NCBI GenBank assembly: GCA_026390595.1
Contig: JAPLFQ010000020.1
Coordinates: 1-64,000, forward strand
Direction: 5' to 3'
DNA length: 64,000 bases
Source of the DNA: Ignavibacteriales bacterium
GTDB lineage: Bacteria > Bacteroidota > Ignavibacteria > UBA10030
This document shows, piece after piece, positions 11,201 to 18,291 of this stretch; positions within the stretch are counted from its first letter, which is position 1, and every line of letters begins with the position of its first letter. The notes under the pieces were generated by a model, which saw nothing but the letters and a program-made list of their open reading frames with translations, was not told the DNA's origin and did no database searches. Both the position numbers and the translations under genes were made by a program.

Positions 11201-12637
11201 ATAATCGGTCGGCTTGATCGTCTGCGAACCGGTTCCATTGTAGTTGACCTGATTGCCACTTGCGTTTGCAGTGAGCGTCGTGATACCGGAGGTCCCTCCG
11301 ATATTCAGTGTACCCGTCGCACCGTTGGTCAGTGTGCCTGCTCCCGAAAGTGCAGTGCCAACCGTCAATGTCCCATTGTTTGTGTACGTGCCGCTAACGG
11401 TGACGCTCGGTATAGACACAGCAGTCGTCCCACTGATGGTCTTCGTTGCTCCCGAAAATGTATGCACACCAGTGCTGGCGGTATACGTTCCATTATTCGC
11501 GAGACTTCCGGCGATACTGACAACTGCAGCCCCAAATTCCGCTAACGTGCCGTTGATAGAAACATCCGAGCCAAATGATAGCGTGGCAGCCGCAGTCTCT
11601 GTTATATCACCACCACTACTGATCGTCACAGCACCTGTGAAGGTCTTTGTGCCTGTAGCATTAGTTATGCTCAGTGTGCCACTTGTTCCAGTGCCGATCG
11701 TGGTTGCTCCTGTGACAGTCCATGCAAAGGCCCCGGCAATGCTCAACGTCGTACCATCACCAACCGTGAGATTACCTCCCACGATCCTCGCTGCTAACTC
11801 GGTCCATGCCTTTGTTCCCGATCCTGAGGTTATGAGATTCCGATAGGCAACATCCCGCACCGTTTGCGCCCCTGCATAGCTGTAGTTTACAGTCGAACCC
11901 GTCCCACTAAATGTGAAAGTCGGAACACCAGCATTCCCCGAAGTTGTAATGGGAGTAGCACCTGCAAGAACAAGTGTTCCAGTTCCAGCGCCAGTGTTGA
12001 GACTATACAGAGTGGTGCTGCCTGCATTAGCCGCAGTGACCGATGCAAGAGAGCCGTTGATCGTTATGGCTCCGGAACCATGATTGAACGTCGGATTGTT
12101 GGCGAGCGCAGCGGGTCTCAGCGACGTCAGTGTGAGGTTTCCCGAAACGGTCAGCGACGTGACGCTTGATGAGACCGTTATGGTGCCAGCACCTGTTGGA
12201 GTCGTCGTGCCCCCAACGTCCAGAGTGGCTGCGGTGATTGACCCAGCCCCGCTTAGCGTGCCTGTGGCAGCACCTGTCGCGAGATTTGGGAATGAAATGG
12301 AAGCCGTCACTGTCAAGAGGAAACCAGAATTGACAGCGAGCGTTGATCCATTTCCGACGGTCATCGAGTTGCACGTCCGGTCGCCATCGACGGTAAGTGT
12401 AAATCCTGCCCCTATGATGATGTCGTCCGTGGTAGCTGGAATAACCCCACCTGGCCATGGAGCATTTGGAGTTGTAGAGCTCCATGCGCCAGTGCCGCCC
12501 GTGGTCACAGTACCCGCATGAGCCGAAGAGCTCCCGACAAGCGTGAGGAACGTCAGCAGCGTGAACAACCGCACAAACCAATGCGCCGATACCTGCAGGC
12601 ACCTCTTAAGTAGCGATATGTGTTTGTCCTGACTCAC
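2237..12637 (-). CDS. Giant exported repeat-rich surface protein (adhesin-like), N-terminal 3.4 kb residues
   Basis: This is a 3,466-codon ORF from a GTG start. Residues 1-41 form a long signal peptide: a charged start, a hydrophobic LFTLLTFLTLV core, and AHA before the predicted cleavage. The mature chain is almost wholly Thr/Ser/Gly/Asn/Ala-rich and built from degenerate repeats of about 20-50 residues (xITTLTATAxGNTVNYTGxxQ; FTNNxTTFTASTGVHTFSG; GTLTNxATGTLNIGGTS), as in beta-helical or stacked-beta adhesins. The hallmark IGGTS/VNYTG-type unit recurs at least ten times here. Modules of the form WLGGTSTDWS...NWSxGVPTSSSSVVIP occur near residues 620 and 2080. Only the last 12 or so residues (VHRRCYDECRW...) leave the repeat pattern, because the frame shifts at about 2281. 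No enzymatic domain is seen. Surface adhesion or matrix structure is inferred from composition only. A GTG further inside could also be the start. Confidence 0.85.
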   Translation of the reverse strand: MSQDKHISLLKRCLQVSAHWFVRLFTLLTFLTLVGSSSAHAGTVTTGGTGAWSSTTPNAPWPGGVIPATTDDIIIGAGFTLTVDGDRTCNSMTVGNGSTLAVNSGFLLTVTASISFPNLATGAATGTLSGAGSITAATLDVGGTTTPTGAGTITVSSSVTSLTVSGNLTLTSLRPAALANNPTFNHGSGAITINGSLASVTAANAGSTTLYSLNTGAGTGTLVLAGATPITTSGNAGVPTFTFSGTGSTVNYSYAGAQTVRDVAYRNLITSGSGTKAWTELAARIVGGNLTVGDGTTLSIAGAFAWTVTGATTIGTGTSGTLSITNATGTKTFTGAVTISSGGDITETAAATLSFGSDVSINGTLAEFGAAVVSIAGSLANNGTYTASTGVHTFSGATKTISGTTAVSIPSVTVSGTYTNNGTLTVGTALSGAGTLTNGATGTLNIGGTSGITTLTANASGNQVNYNGTGSQTIKPTDYSNLGIAGARTTNSVTIAGALGVAGTLTNSASFTSGNYVLTGSTITFNGSGGQTVPSLNGSSFSNLTLSGSGTKTFAAATSILGTLSISAGVVADLGTFTSTATALTLGGAGQVGGTWGSTSSSAANPNDVYFAATTGIVDVSGELDTWLGGTSTDWSSASNWSVGVPTSSSSVVIPSGGNQPAIGNGVTADSKNITVNSGATLTNNGTLTVVAALSGTGTLTNAATGTLNIGGTSAITTLTASAVGNTVNYTGAAQTVHNNAYHHLSLSGSLAKTMTGITTVAGNFTMSGSASTTGMVVTTIGGYVDLSGTATATTGANLAVTGSVAIHTGASLSIGAFTFSVTSTTTVDAGGSLIFTSATNPGKTFTGDVLVNGVWNEQAAITPTFAGNFTNNATTWTASTGAHTFSGTAKVISGTTASIIPSVSVSGTIANSNTLTVATLLTVGGTLTNNGTVTATTALSGVGGLTNAATGTLNIGGTSAITTLSAAAVGNTVNYTGAAQTVHSNNYDILTLSGSGVKTLQAGMTTVGGNLTLSGTASATTVVGLSISGNLSIGSGTTFATGATFTLGVTGTTSVTGTFTLAGTGAKTFTGDVTINPGGVWNETGVAAFGIAGNFTNNATTFTASTGVHTFSGASKVISGTTASAIPSVSISGTIANSNTLTVATLLTVDGTLTNNGTVTATTALSGLGELTNAATGTLNIGAASAITTLTATAVGNTVNYTGVAQTVHVNDYWHLTFSGSGVKTLNAGITTISGNLTFAGTATATGLVGLTIGGNVILGVGTTFTSGAFTHNVAGNWTNNGGTFTAGAGTINFNGTGAQAVNGTAAAQTFFNLTINKTAATLLSAGGSTTTITVSGALTETQGDFTPPATLNVTGSVTLTAGTFSAGTNVNVGGDWTNNGGTFNANTSTVTFSGAGNASIIVNSGTLTFNNLIASKTAATDVLTLTANVSVVGNLSVSTGVFDIGTFIADRTAPGGTLTVSNLATLRIGGTNTMPGNYTTHTFGATSTIEYNGAAQAVSSENYAGHLTLSGSGIKTLQTGTTTIGGNLTLTGTVSTTTVVGLTITGNLSIGNGTTFTAAGFALTVTGTSTVGAGTSGNLTISSATGAKRFTGLVSVSAGGTWDNSGDSPIEFRGGITKNAAGTFTAGAGVHTFTTNAQVLNGVFTIPSVTVTTITVTNNGTLTVGTALSGTGGLTNAATGTLNLGGTSGITTMTSTAVGNLVNYTGTGQTLKVTAYHHLTLSGGAETFGAITTIGGNLALSGTAAATTGANLAVTGALLVQSGTSLSTGAFTLSVGSTTTVDAGGSLIFTSATNPGKTFTGDVLLNGVWNEQAAVTPSFAGSFTNNATTFTTSTGVHTFSGASKTLSGTTATVIPSATFTGTYTNSGTLTCATALSGAGTLTNGATGTLSIGGTSGITTLIASASGNQVNYNGTGAQTIASADYYNLAISGARTTNSVTIAGAVGVAGTLTNSASFTSGDFVLTGSTITFNGSGGQTVPSLNGASFSNLTLSGSGTKTFAAATSILGTLSVSGAVADLGAFTSTATALTLGGAGQVGGTWGSTSSTAANQNDVYFAPTTGILDVAGQLDSWLGGTSTDWSTGANWSAGVPTSSSSVVIPSGGNQPAIGNGVTADSKNITVNSGATLTNSGTLTVVTSLSGSGTLTNAATGTLNIGGTSAITTLTATAVGNTVNYSGTGQTLKVTAYHHLSLTGGAETFGAITTIGGNLSLSGSATATTGANLTVSGNLNVGDGTTFTAAGFALTVSGTTTVGAGTSGSLAISSATGTKTFTGAVTINSGGALTETAAATLSFGSDVTVNAGGTLTESGAAVVGIAGSLTNNGTYTASTGVHTLSGATKTISGTTAVSIPSITVSGTYTNNGTLTVGTALAGGGSLTNAGTLNIGGTSSITTLTNSGTATITGAGAISTVPANFTNTGTLNLNGSGTIAGITNNASGIVNLASSGTITSFINATATSALNISASPVPAITTLTATAAGNTVKYNSTTGAQTIKGTTYSNLTIDKLGQIGTLGAATTISGDLSLLNGTLADGGFQITGNVAGTLSVAAGATLQIGAGTATITSFPTLFTTAHITLNATSTVNYSTITNPQNVAGSVAGAGPSTYGHLTITGATGTKTLTSAITVAGNLTIATAGEILADGGNTITVNGNVTNNGTHSGAGNITLTGGGSAHAVSGGTSTFGTLILDDAANGATMTGTGTTTVGTLTVTSGILTLNAFTTGLTVSGATGVTGTININSITGTKTFTGLVTINPLGAWTNTAANSPVTFAGGITNNGTFSAGTGGLTNAGTGILNIGGTSSITTLTNSGTATITGAGAISTVLANFTNTGTLNLNGSGALTGITNNASGIINLASSGTITSLTNATATSTLNISAAPVPAITTLTATAAGNAVYYNSTTGAQTIKGTTYSNLTIDKLGQAGTLGAATTISNNLSVLNGTLADGGFQITGNGTGTLTVAAGATLQIGAGVANAETFPTLFITANTTLAAASTVIYNSTSAMTVAGSVAGAGPSTYGNLTLSGASTKTAAAAITVAGNLTINAGTFADGGFQITGNGTGTLNVAGGATLQIGAGAANTETFPTLYPAANITLPATSTVVYNSTSAMTVAAGSSAGYGHLTLSGASTKTAASAFTVAGNLTINAGVFADGGNTITVNGNVTNSGTHSGAGNITLAGGGGAHAVSGGTSTFGTLILDDAANGATMTGTGTTTVGTLTVTSGTLTLNAFTTGLTVSGATGVTGTIAINSVTGTKTFTGLVTINAPGAWTNTAANSPVTLGGGITNNGSFSAGTGVYTFATNAQALNGTFSIPNVTVTAITLTNNGALTVGTALAGTGALTNAGTGTLNIGGTSAITALTANAVGNTVNYTGTGQTLKVTPYHHLSLTGGAETFGAITTIAGNLALIGSATATTGANLTVSGNLNIGSGTTFATGATFTLGVTGTTSITGTFTLAGTGAKVHRRCYDECRWCLE
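2800..3210. repeat. Intragenic duplication, second family, copy A (0.4 kb)
   Basis: Nearly identical to 4318-4724, offset about 1,515 bp. It shares the GGTAGCACCATTCGCGGCAT and CCCGATACGGCATGCGCAC landmarks. It encodes a repeat with the residues GNITLxGGGxAHAVSGG. Confidence 0.8.
4318..4724. repeat. Intragenic duplication, second family, copy B (0.4 kb)
   Basis: Partner of 2800-3210. A further pair of related units lies at about 3850-4230 and 5070-5460, so this part of the gene carries overlapping nested duplications. Confidence 0.8.
6110..7017. repeat. Intragenic duplication, copy A (0.9 kb)
   Basis: This stretch matches 10450-11360 almost base for base at an offset of about 4,340 bp. Shared landmarks include the ATGTTTTTGCTGTCAGC segment (6278 and 10618) and the CCAAGTTCCACCAACTTGG segment (6513 and 10852). 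Both copies lie in the same reading frame of the giant protein and encode the DWS...NWSxGVP module with flanking repeats. High nucleotide identity with scattered, mostly third-position changes suggests a fairly recent internal duplication or gene conversion. Confidence 0.85.
10450..11360. repeat. Intragenic duplication, copy B (0.9 kb)
   Basis: Partner of 6110-7017. The same module order is kept, with only small in-frame length differences. A third, more diverged relative of the core module lies at about 640-1080. Confidence 0.85.
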
Positions 12638-13638
12638 GAGCGTGAGCTAACCCTTGGATCGATATGTGATATCGTATTGAGCATTTCCCTTTTGGTACTC
12701 AGACTGCATTCACCGCTATTGTGCCGGCGACGTTGAAGTTAGTTTTCGCAGCAACAGCCACCGACGCATTACGTTGGTCTGTAGAGATTCTCCGAAGTAA
12801 TTGGGTTCGGTTTTCACACGTTGCTCTGACAACAACTTCACTGTTAAGGGATTGACAATCAATCGCTTGCACACCGTAGTTTAGAGAATACGTTGATAAA
12901 CGTGTGTGATTACGGTCTCACCCTTAGATAAAATGAGACACTTGAATGAAGTCAAAGTGCGGAAAATGGGGTGAATTCGACAACTTCAGCCCGACGCTAT
13001 TCTCACAGTTGAGAATGGCTGCTGGATTTGAAATTAGGCGCGCTGATTCTCGTTTCAGAGTCGATCGAGAAGCATATGCTGCAGCGTTTCAAGAGAAGAA
13101 CCGGGAAGATTGCCTCGGAGGTCAAAGTCAATTAGCAGAAGAGCCCACTTCATCTTCGATCGCGTCCTTACTAAGCAACGAAGCGAAAACGAACTGATTC
13201 ATCATCAATGGGTAAGAGATCAACAGTAGTTCATCGGGCCTATCCCGGTAAGGTTCTCCACGATTCAAAACGCCCCCAGACTTGCGCTCAAGACCTCCTA
13301 TTAGTCACCGGAGTTCTGTCGAAAATCATAGTCAACGTCGCGAAGTCATTGAAGGGCACTTCTGCCGGGATGGCATCCAAAAGTGATTTTTCACTTTGGT
13401 GGCATTCGTCCATCGCGAGCCGGATCCTCTGTTAGGATTGTGCGTGTCGATTCAGAATCACTTCCTCCCAATCGCGAATTCACTGGGCTTCACTGGAACC
13501 GCTTGATTTTGTGCGCTGACAACCTATTTTCTCTGATTTCTTCGTGTCCTTCAGGCATTTCTTGAATCCGATTCGATTTTTGAGTACTATTGATCTGTTT
13601 GTTATTTATTGTGCTCAAAATCTTCAGGATTGCGTGTA
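12638..13638. other. Divergent intergenic region, no convincing gene
   Basis: This 1-kb gap separates the giant gene (minus) from clpS (plus), so it should hold promoters for both. A perfect 6+6 inverted repeat with a 2-base centre (12633-12646, CTCACG/CGTGAG) overlaps the GTG start of the giant gene. A TTGACA hexamer stands at 12852-12857 without a clear partner. Small ORFs here (e.g. 12946-13197) have no family-like sequence and no good ribosome site. I see no RNA gene or mobile element. Confidence 0.5.
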
Positions 13639-13917
13639 GTGAACCAACAGACCGAACTCAATGTCACGTCTGAAACCGACGAAACGATCCAGACTCCTGC
13701 CAAGGTGATCCTCTTCAACGACGAGGTGCACACTTTTGAGGAAGTCATCGGTCAACTTATCAAGGCACTCGGTTGTGGTTCCACAAAGGCTGAAGCACTT
13801 ACGCTCGAAGTTCACAACAGCGGCAAGGCGGCAGTGTTCCAGGGTCCGATGGACCGATGCGTGAAGGTTTCAGGAGTCCTTGAAGAAATCGGACTTCATA
13901 CCCAGATTGAAATGTGA
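13639..13917 (+). CDS. clpS: ATP-dependent Clp protease adaptor ClpS
   Basis: This 92-residue protein is of ClpS type. It binds N-degron substrates and hands them to a ClpA/ClpC-type unfoldase. The core VILFNDEVHTFEEVI corresponds to the ClpS strand and loop whose Asn and Asp hold the substrate amino terminus. The histidine of LTLEVHNSGKA matches the conserved third ligand. The position of the E. coli gatekeeper Met is Phe here. The N-terminal extension is short and polar (about 22 residues). The open frame reaches back to a TTG at 13609, but the GTG at 13639 has AGGA nine bases upstream and gives a normal length. alaS follows after a few bases, so the two may be cotranscribed. No Clp ATPase gene is in the window. 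Confidence 0.88.
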   Translation: MNQQTELNVTSETDETIQTPAKVILFNDEVHTFEEVIGQLIKALGCGSTKAEALTLEVHNSGKAAVFQGPMDRCVKVSGVLEEIGLHTQIEM

Positions 13918-13941
13918 GAATTGACACCTAAAAGAGACGGC

Positions 13942-16803
13942 ATGACTTCCACCGAAATCAGACACAGCTTTCTAAGCTTCTTTGCAGAGCGCGGGCACGC
14001 GATTGTGCCAAGCTCTCCGGTAGTTCCCTACGACGATCCCACCCTGCTCTTCGCCAACGCGGGCATGAATCAATTCAAGGACGTGTTTTTGGGTCAGGGT
14101 AAGCGTTCCTACTCCAGAGCAGCAGACACGCAGAAGTGCATTCGCGTAAGCGGCAAGCACAACGACCTCGAAGAAGTCGGCAGGGATACCTATCACCATA
14201 CTTTTTTCGAGATGCTTGGGAACTGGTCCTTCGGTGACTACTACAAGAAGGAAGCAATTCAGTGGGCCTGGGACTTACTCACAGGGGTCTGGGGACTTCC
14301 CAAGGACCGGCTGTGGGCCACAGTGTACAAGGATGACGGGGAAGCCGAGCAGTTGTGGAAAACCGTCACTGACATCGATCACTCGCACATCCTCCGGTTC
14401 GCTGAGAAGGACAATTTCTGGGAAATGGGTGAGACCGGTCCCTGCGGCCCTTGTTCCGAAATCCACATTGACAGGACACCACAGGGGAATGCCACCGCTC
14501 CGATGGTGAACGCCGGATTACCCGAGGTGATGGAAATCTGGAACCTGGTGTTCATCCAGTACAACAGGGATGCCCGGGGAGTCCTCAACCCCCTCCCCGC
14601 GAAGCACGTCGACACGGGGATGGGATTCGAGAGAATGTGTGCGGTTCTGCAGAACAAGGATTCGAATTACGACACTGATGTATTCATGCCTCTAATCACG
14701 CGCATCAGCGAGATCACACACCAACGATACGACGGACGGCTGAGCGGTGTCGACCAGAAGCAGTTCGATATCGACACGGCGATGCGGGTGCTCGCTGACC
14801 ACATCCGGGCGCTGACATTCGCCATCGCCGACGGAGCAACCCCGTCCAACGAGGGTCGCGGATATGTTCTCCGCCGTTTGCTCCGCCGTGCTGCACGGTT
14901 CGGCCGGAATCTTGGGATGCACGAGACCTTTTTGTATCAGCTGGTCCCCACCCTGGCCGAGACGATGGCCGATATCTTCCCCGAGCTCGGAGACAAGCAG
15001 AGCCACATCCAGAAAATCATCCGGGGCGAGGAAGAAGGTTTCAATGCAACCCTCGACCGCGGCCTCGAGATTTTCGAGCAGGTCGTTCAACACATCGGCC
15101 ACTCCAGAGGATTCCCCGGCGAAGACGCCTTCAAGCTGTATGACACATTTGGTTTTCCGCTGGACCTCACGGAATTGCTTGCCGCCGAACGGGGATTGAA
15201 AGTCGATGTCGGTGCATTCACTCAATTGATGGAAGAGCAGCGGAAGCGCTCGCGCTCCACCGAGGCACAGGTCGAACCGGAATCCGCGGCCAAAGTCGGG
15301 CAAGCGACGAGCAACGCCGATGCTGAGTTGGCGCGCGGGAAAGCTCTGGCGCGCGCTCTCGACACATCCGCCTTTGAAGGAGAGTTCATATTCACCGGAT
15401 ATGACGATGTCGACGCCCAAAGCACCGTCCTCTCATCGCAGAAGAACATTCTCGTTCTCAACCGCACTCCCTTCTACGGAGAGGCCGGAGGACAGATGGG
15501 GGACCAGGGCGAGCTTACCATTGATGATGTCAGAGTAAAAGTACTCGATACGCAGAAAAGCGGAAGCGTGAATGTTCATATTCTCGAGTCTCCGCTCACA
15601 CTCGCGGCAGGGCGTATCGTAAACGTGAGAATCGATACCGACCGCCGCAATGAGATCATGCGTAATCATTCCGCTACGCACCTTGTCCATGCCGCTCTCC
15701 GGAAAATCCTGGGAACACATGTCCACCAGGCGGGCTCGCTCGTCGCACCAGAATACCTCCGGTTCGATTTCTCGCATTTTTCAAAAGTAAGCGACCAGGA
15801 GCTCGCGGACGTCGAGGCTCTGGTAAATGAGAAGATCCGGGAGAACGTCACGCTGACTCACCATCGAAGCATCCCGTTTGACGAGGCAAAGAAAATGGGG
15901 GCGTTGATGTTTTTCGGCGATAAGTACGGCGACCGGGTCAACGTTGTCGAATTCGGAGATTTCAGCAGAGAGTTCTGCGGCGGAACGCACGTCCATGCTG
16001 CGAAAGACATCGGATATTTCAAGTTCACATCCGAAGGAAGCGTGGCAAGCGGCGTCCGGCGCATCGAAGCAGTGACCGGTTCTCATGCTATCGAACTGAT
16101 GAAACTCCAGGATCGAAGCGCCTCCGACCGACTGGACTATGCTGCTGGCCAGGTGCAGGAGCTTCGGGACCTCGGCGGGCAACCTGCTGGAGAATCACAA
16201 CACGGCCATGCGGAAGTCGACAAAACAATTTCCGGTTTCGAAACGTCCATCGCATCGTTTAGGACAAATCCCCAGACGCCGCAGAACTTCACGGTCGATC
16301 TTCGTTCTCAGTTCGAGAATCGTGCACGGCGTCAGCATTCGGTAGAGTCACTTATTCTCGATATTGCTGAAAAACGGAAACTGATCGAGAAGGGACTCTC
16401 AAAGTCCCGCCTGCAATCTCAATCGAAGGGGATTGCTGGCTTGGTTTCCGGAGCTCAGGTGATCGAGGGGATCAAGCTCGTGGCCGCAAGGGTCGACGCC
16501 GGCTCGCTCGATGAGCTCAAATCCCTCGGCGACGCCCTCCGATCGATGCTTGGCCAGGGGGTAGGGCTCCTCGCCTCTGTTATCGACAACAAGGTTTCTC
16601 TTGTCTGTGTCGTCACCGACGACCTCGTCGGGGCCAAAAAGCTCGAAGCAGGCAAGATTGTTGGCGCTGTTGCCAAACTCCTAGGCGGGGGCGGCGGCGG
16701 AAAAGCCCACCTGGCCACCGCCGGCGGTAAGGATGCCTCGAAGCTCCCCGAAGCGCTTGCTGCGACGGGATCGATAGTCCAAGGGATGCTGGTCAAATCG
16801 TGA
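13942..16803 (+). CDS. alaS: Alanyl-tRNA synthetase
   Basis: This 953-residue enzyme charges tRNA-Ala in the cytoplasm. The N-terminal class II catalytic domain shows the RHSFLSFF start, the FANAGMNQFKD segment and the TGPCGPCSEI motif near residue 170. The editing domain carries the metal site HSATH (about 570) and CGGTH (about 680). The C-terminal C-Ala domain ends in the glycine-rich LGGGGGGK stretch. The start is placed at ATG 13942 because it gives the usual MTSTEIRHSF beginning and has an AAAGAGA sequence just upstream; a TTG at 13921 is the alternative. The linker at about residues 735-800 is unlike the usual coiled region and may hide compensating frame errors. The next gene's GTG option overlaps the stop codon. 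Confidence 0.95.
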   Translation: MTSTEIRHSFLSFFAERGHAIVPSSPVVPYDDPTLLFANAGMNQFKDVFLGQGKRSYSRAADTQKCIRVSGKHNDLEEVGRDTYHHTFFEMLGNWSFGDYYKKEAIQWAWDLLTGVWGLPKDRLWATVYKDDGEAEQLWKTVTDIDHSHILRFAEKDNFWEMGETGPCGPCSEIHIDRTPQGNATAPMVNAGLPEVMEIWNLVFIQYNRDARGVLNPLPAKHVDTGMGFERMCAVLQNKDSNYDTDVFMPLITRISEITHQRYDGRLSGVDQKQFDIDTAMRVLADHIRALTFAIADGATPSNEGRGYVLRRLLRRAARFGRNLGMHETFLYQLVPTLAETMADIFPELGDKQSHIQKIIRGEEEGFNATLDRGLEIFEQVVQHIGHSRGFPGEDAFKLYDTFGFPLDLTELLAAERGLKVDVGAFTQLMEEQRKRSRSTEAQVEPESAAKVGQATSNADAELARGKALARALDTSAFEGEFIFTGYDDVDAQSTVLSSQKNILVLNRTPFYGEAGGQMGDQGELTIDDVRVKVLDTQKSGSVNVHILESPLTLAAGRIVNVRIDTDRRNEIMRNHSATHLVHAALRKILGTHVHQAGSLVAPEYLRFDFSHFSKVSDQELADVEALVNEKIRENVTLTHHRSIPFDEAKKMGALMFFGDKYGDRVNVVEFGDFSREFCGGTHVHAAKDIGYFKFTSEGSVASGVRRIEAVTGSHAIELMKLQDRSASDRLDYAAGQVQELRDLGGQPAGESQHGHAEVDKTISGFETSIASFRTNPQTPQNFTVDLRSQFENRARRQHSVESLILDIAEKRKLIEKGLSKSRLQSQSKGIAGLVSGAQVIEGIKLVAARVDAGSLDELKSLGDALRSMLGQGVGLLASVIDNKVSLVCVVTDDLVGAKKLEAGKIVGAVAKLLGGGGGGKAHLATAGGKDASKLPEALAATGSIVQGMLVKS

Positions 16804-16814
16804 GTGAGAGAGCA

Positions 16815-17579
16815 ATGACAACATACGAGCGATTGTTGAAAATCCGGAAGGAACGCGGCGCGGGCTACTTCATCCTCCTCGACCCGGACAAGATCGACCG
16901 GGCGATGCTCCCCTCTTTCATCAAGAATTCCACCGAGGCAGGTGTCGACGGGTTTCTCGTCGGCGGCAGCCTGATGCTCTCGAATGATTTTGAAGACCAT
17001 CTGAAGACGATCAAACAGAACACCTCTGCCCCCGTGATCATCTTCCCCGGCAGCATCATGCAGGTTTCTTCGATTGCAGATGCGATTCTTTTTCTTGTTC
17101 TGATCAGCGGCCGGAACCCCGACTACCTGATCGGCAACCAGGTTCTCGCAGCTCCGATTGTCCGGAAGAGCGGACTCGAGGCACTCTCGACAGGCTACAT
17201 GCTCATCGAAGCAGGCAATACGACTTCTGCGGAGTTCATGAGCAACACGAAACCCATTCCGCGTGACAAGTCCGACATCGCACTCGCACACGCTCTCGCA
17301 GCGGAAATCATGGGGATGAAGCTGCTTTACCTCGATGCGGGAAGCGGAGCGCGTGATTCCGTCTCTGAAGACATGCTTGGTACAATCGCGCGCCGGTGTG
17401 CGTTGCCGATTATCGTGGGAGGCGGGATTCGAACGCCGGAAGAGGCCCGCAAGAAAGTCGAAGCGGGAGCTTCATTCGTAGTCACCGGCACTGTCACCGA
17501 ACTCAATAATCATCGTTCCTTCATCAAAGAATTCGCCGAAGCCGTCCACGTTGGATCAGGCCTTCAGCGAACATCATAG
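16815..17579 (+). CDS. Geranylgeranylglyceryl/heptaprenylglyceryl phosphate synthase family (GGGPS/PcrB)
   Basis: This 254-residue TIM-barrel prenyltransferase is of the GGGP synthase/PcrB family, which joins a polyprenyl diphosphate to sn-glycerol-1-phosphate. Visible family features are the early LLDPDK motif, the VGGS segment after strand 2, IIFPGS, the GSGA phosphate-binding turn near residue 175 and the VGGGIRTPEEA phosphate loop near 205. The archaeal enzyme makes ether-lipid precursors; bacterial relatives make archaeal-type or heptaprenyl ethers, and in Bacteroidota the physiological role is not settled. ATG 16815 follows a GAGAGAGCA stretch. GTG 16800 would overlap the alaS stop and suggests coupling. 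The chain-length preference cannot be read from the sequence. Confidence 0.88.
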   Translation: MTTYERLLKIRKERGAGYFILLDPDKIDRAMLPSFIKNSTEAGVDGFLVGGSLMLSNDFEDHLKTIKQNTSAPVIIFPGSIMQVSSIADAILFLVLISGRNPDYLIGNQVLAAPIVRKSGLEALSTGYMLIEAGNTTSAEFMSNTKPIPRDKSDIALAHALAAEIMGMKLLYLDAGSGARDSVSEDMLGTIARRCALPIIVGGGIRTPEEARKKVEAGASFVVTGTVTELNNHRSFIKEFAEAVHVGSGLQRTS

Positions 17580-17594
17580 ATCGGCTGGCAACCA

Positions 17595-18200
17595 ATGGCG
17601 CATTTACCGCTCACGCTCGTGTACCGGCAAAAATTCATCCTCGATTCTCTCAGGGAGAGTGCGGAGACGAAGGGACGAATTGCCGAACAGTGCGTCCCTG
17701 AGATCATGAAGGCCGTCGATCTCCTTATCGAGGCCTTCAACAAGAAAAAGAAAGTACTTCTGTGCGGTAACGGTGGGAGCGCAATGGACGCCCAGCATCT
17801 TGCGACCGAGTTCGTCATTCGCTTGAACCCGAACCTAAAGCGCGCTGCACTCCCGGCTATCGCCCTGACCGCCGATTCCTCGGTCCTGACGGCAGGTGCA
17901 AATGATATCGGCTATGACAATGTGTTCGCGCGATCAGTGGAAGCCCTCGGCGATGCCGGTGATATCCTCATCGGGATCAGCACCAGCGGCAACTCCGCGA
18001 GCATCAATAATGCATTTCAGAAAGCGCGGGAAAAGGGAATGGTAACAATCGGCATGCTCGGAAAAGACGGCGGAGCATCGAAAGCCCTCGTCGACCTCGC
18101 AATTGTCGTTCCATCCCAGGACACACAGAGGATCCAGGAGGGCCATATCACGATCGGCCACATCATTTTCCAGGAAGTCGAGCAGGAGATGTTCGGGTAG
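17595..18200 (+). CDS. gmhA: SIS-domain sugar-phosphate isomerase, GmhA-like (phosphoheptose isomerase)
   Basis: This is a 201-residue, single SIS-domain protein. The CGNGGSAMDAQHLATEF segment (about 53-69) carries the phosphate-binding Ser and the catalytic-type Glu of GmhA. GISTSGNSASI (about 127) is the second SIS phosphate loop. EGHITIGH near the C-terminus supplies the conserved His. GmhA turns sedoheptulose-7-phosphate into D-glycero-manno-heptose-7-phosphate for lipopolysaccharide or surface glycan. It lies 15 bp after the GGGPS gene and just ahead of a polyprenyl-phosphate sugar transferase, which fits envelope glycan synthesis. DiaA-like SIS proteins are similar in fold but less consistent with this pattern. 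Confidence 0.87.
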   Translation: MAHLPLTLVYRQKFILDSLRESAETKGRIAEQCVPEIMKAVDLLIEAFNKKKKVLLCGNGGSAMDAQHLATEFVIRLNPNLKRAALPAIALTADSSVLTAGANDIGYDNVFARSVEALGDAGDILIGISTSGNSASINNAFQKAREKGMVTIGMLGKDGGASKALVDLAIVVPSQDTQRIQEGHITIGHIIFQEVEQEMFG

Positions 18201-18291
18201 AGGATTCGCTATCCCTGCTGAGGCGCAGTGTCACCGACGCGATCAGCTGACTGTGCCAGGCACATCACGCCACGACAACTATAACGCCAGA

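Noticed and set aside
74-12521. Many long plus-strand ORFs opposite the giant gene (up to about 300 codons, Val/Pro/Ala-rich)
   Set aside because: They are antisense shadows of Thr/Ser/Gly/Asn-rich repeats, which rarely give stops on the other strand. They have no consistent starts or ribosome sites, and the minus frame explains the periodicity.
12946-13197. 83-codon plus-strand ORF in the gap before clpS
   Set aside because: No family-like sequence, no ribosome site and no neighbour link.
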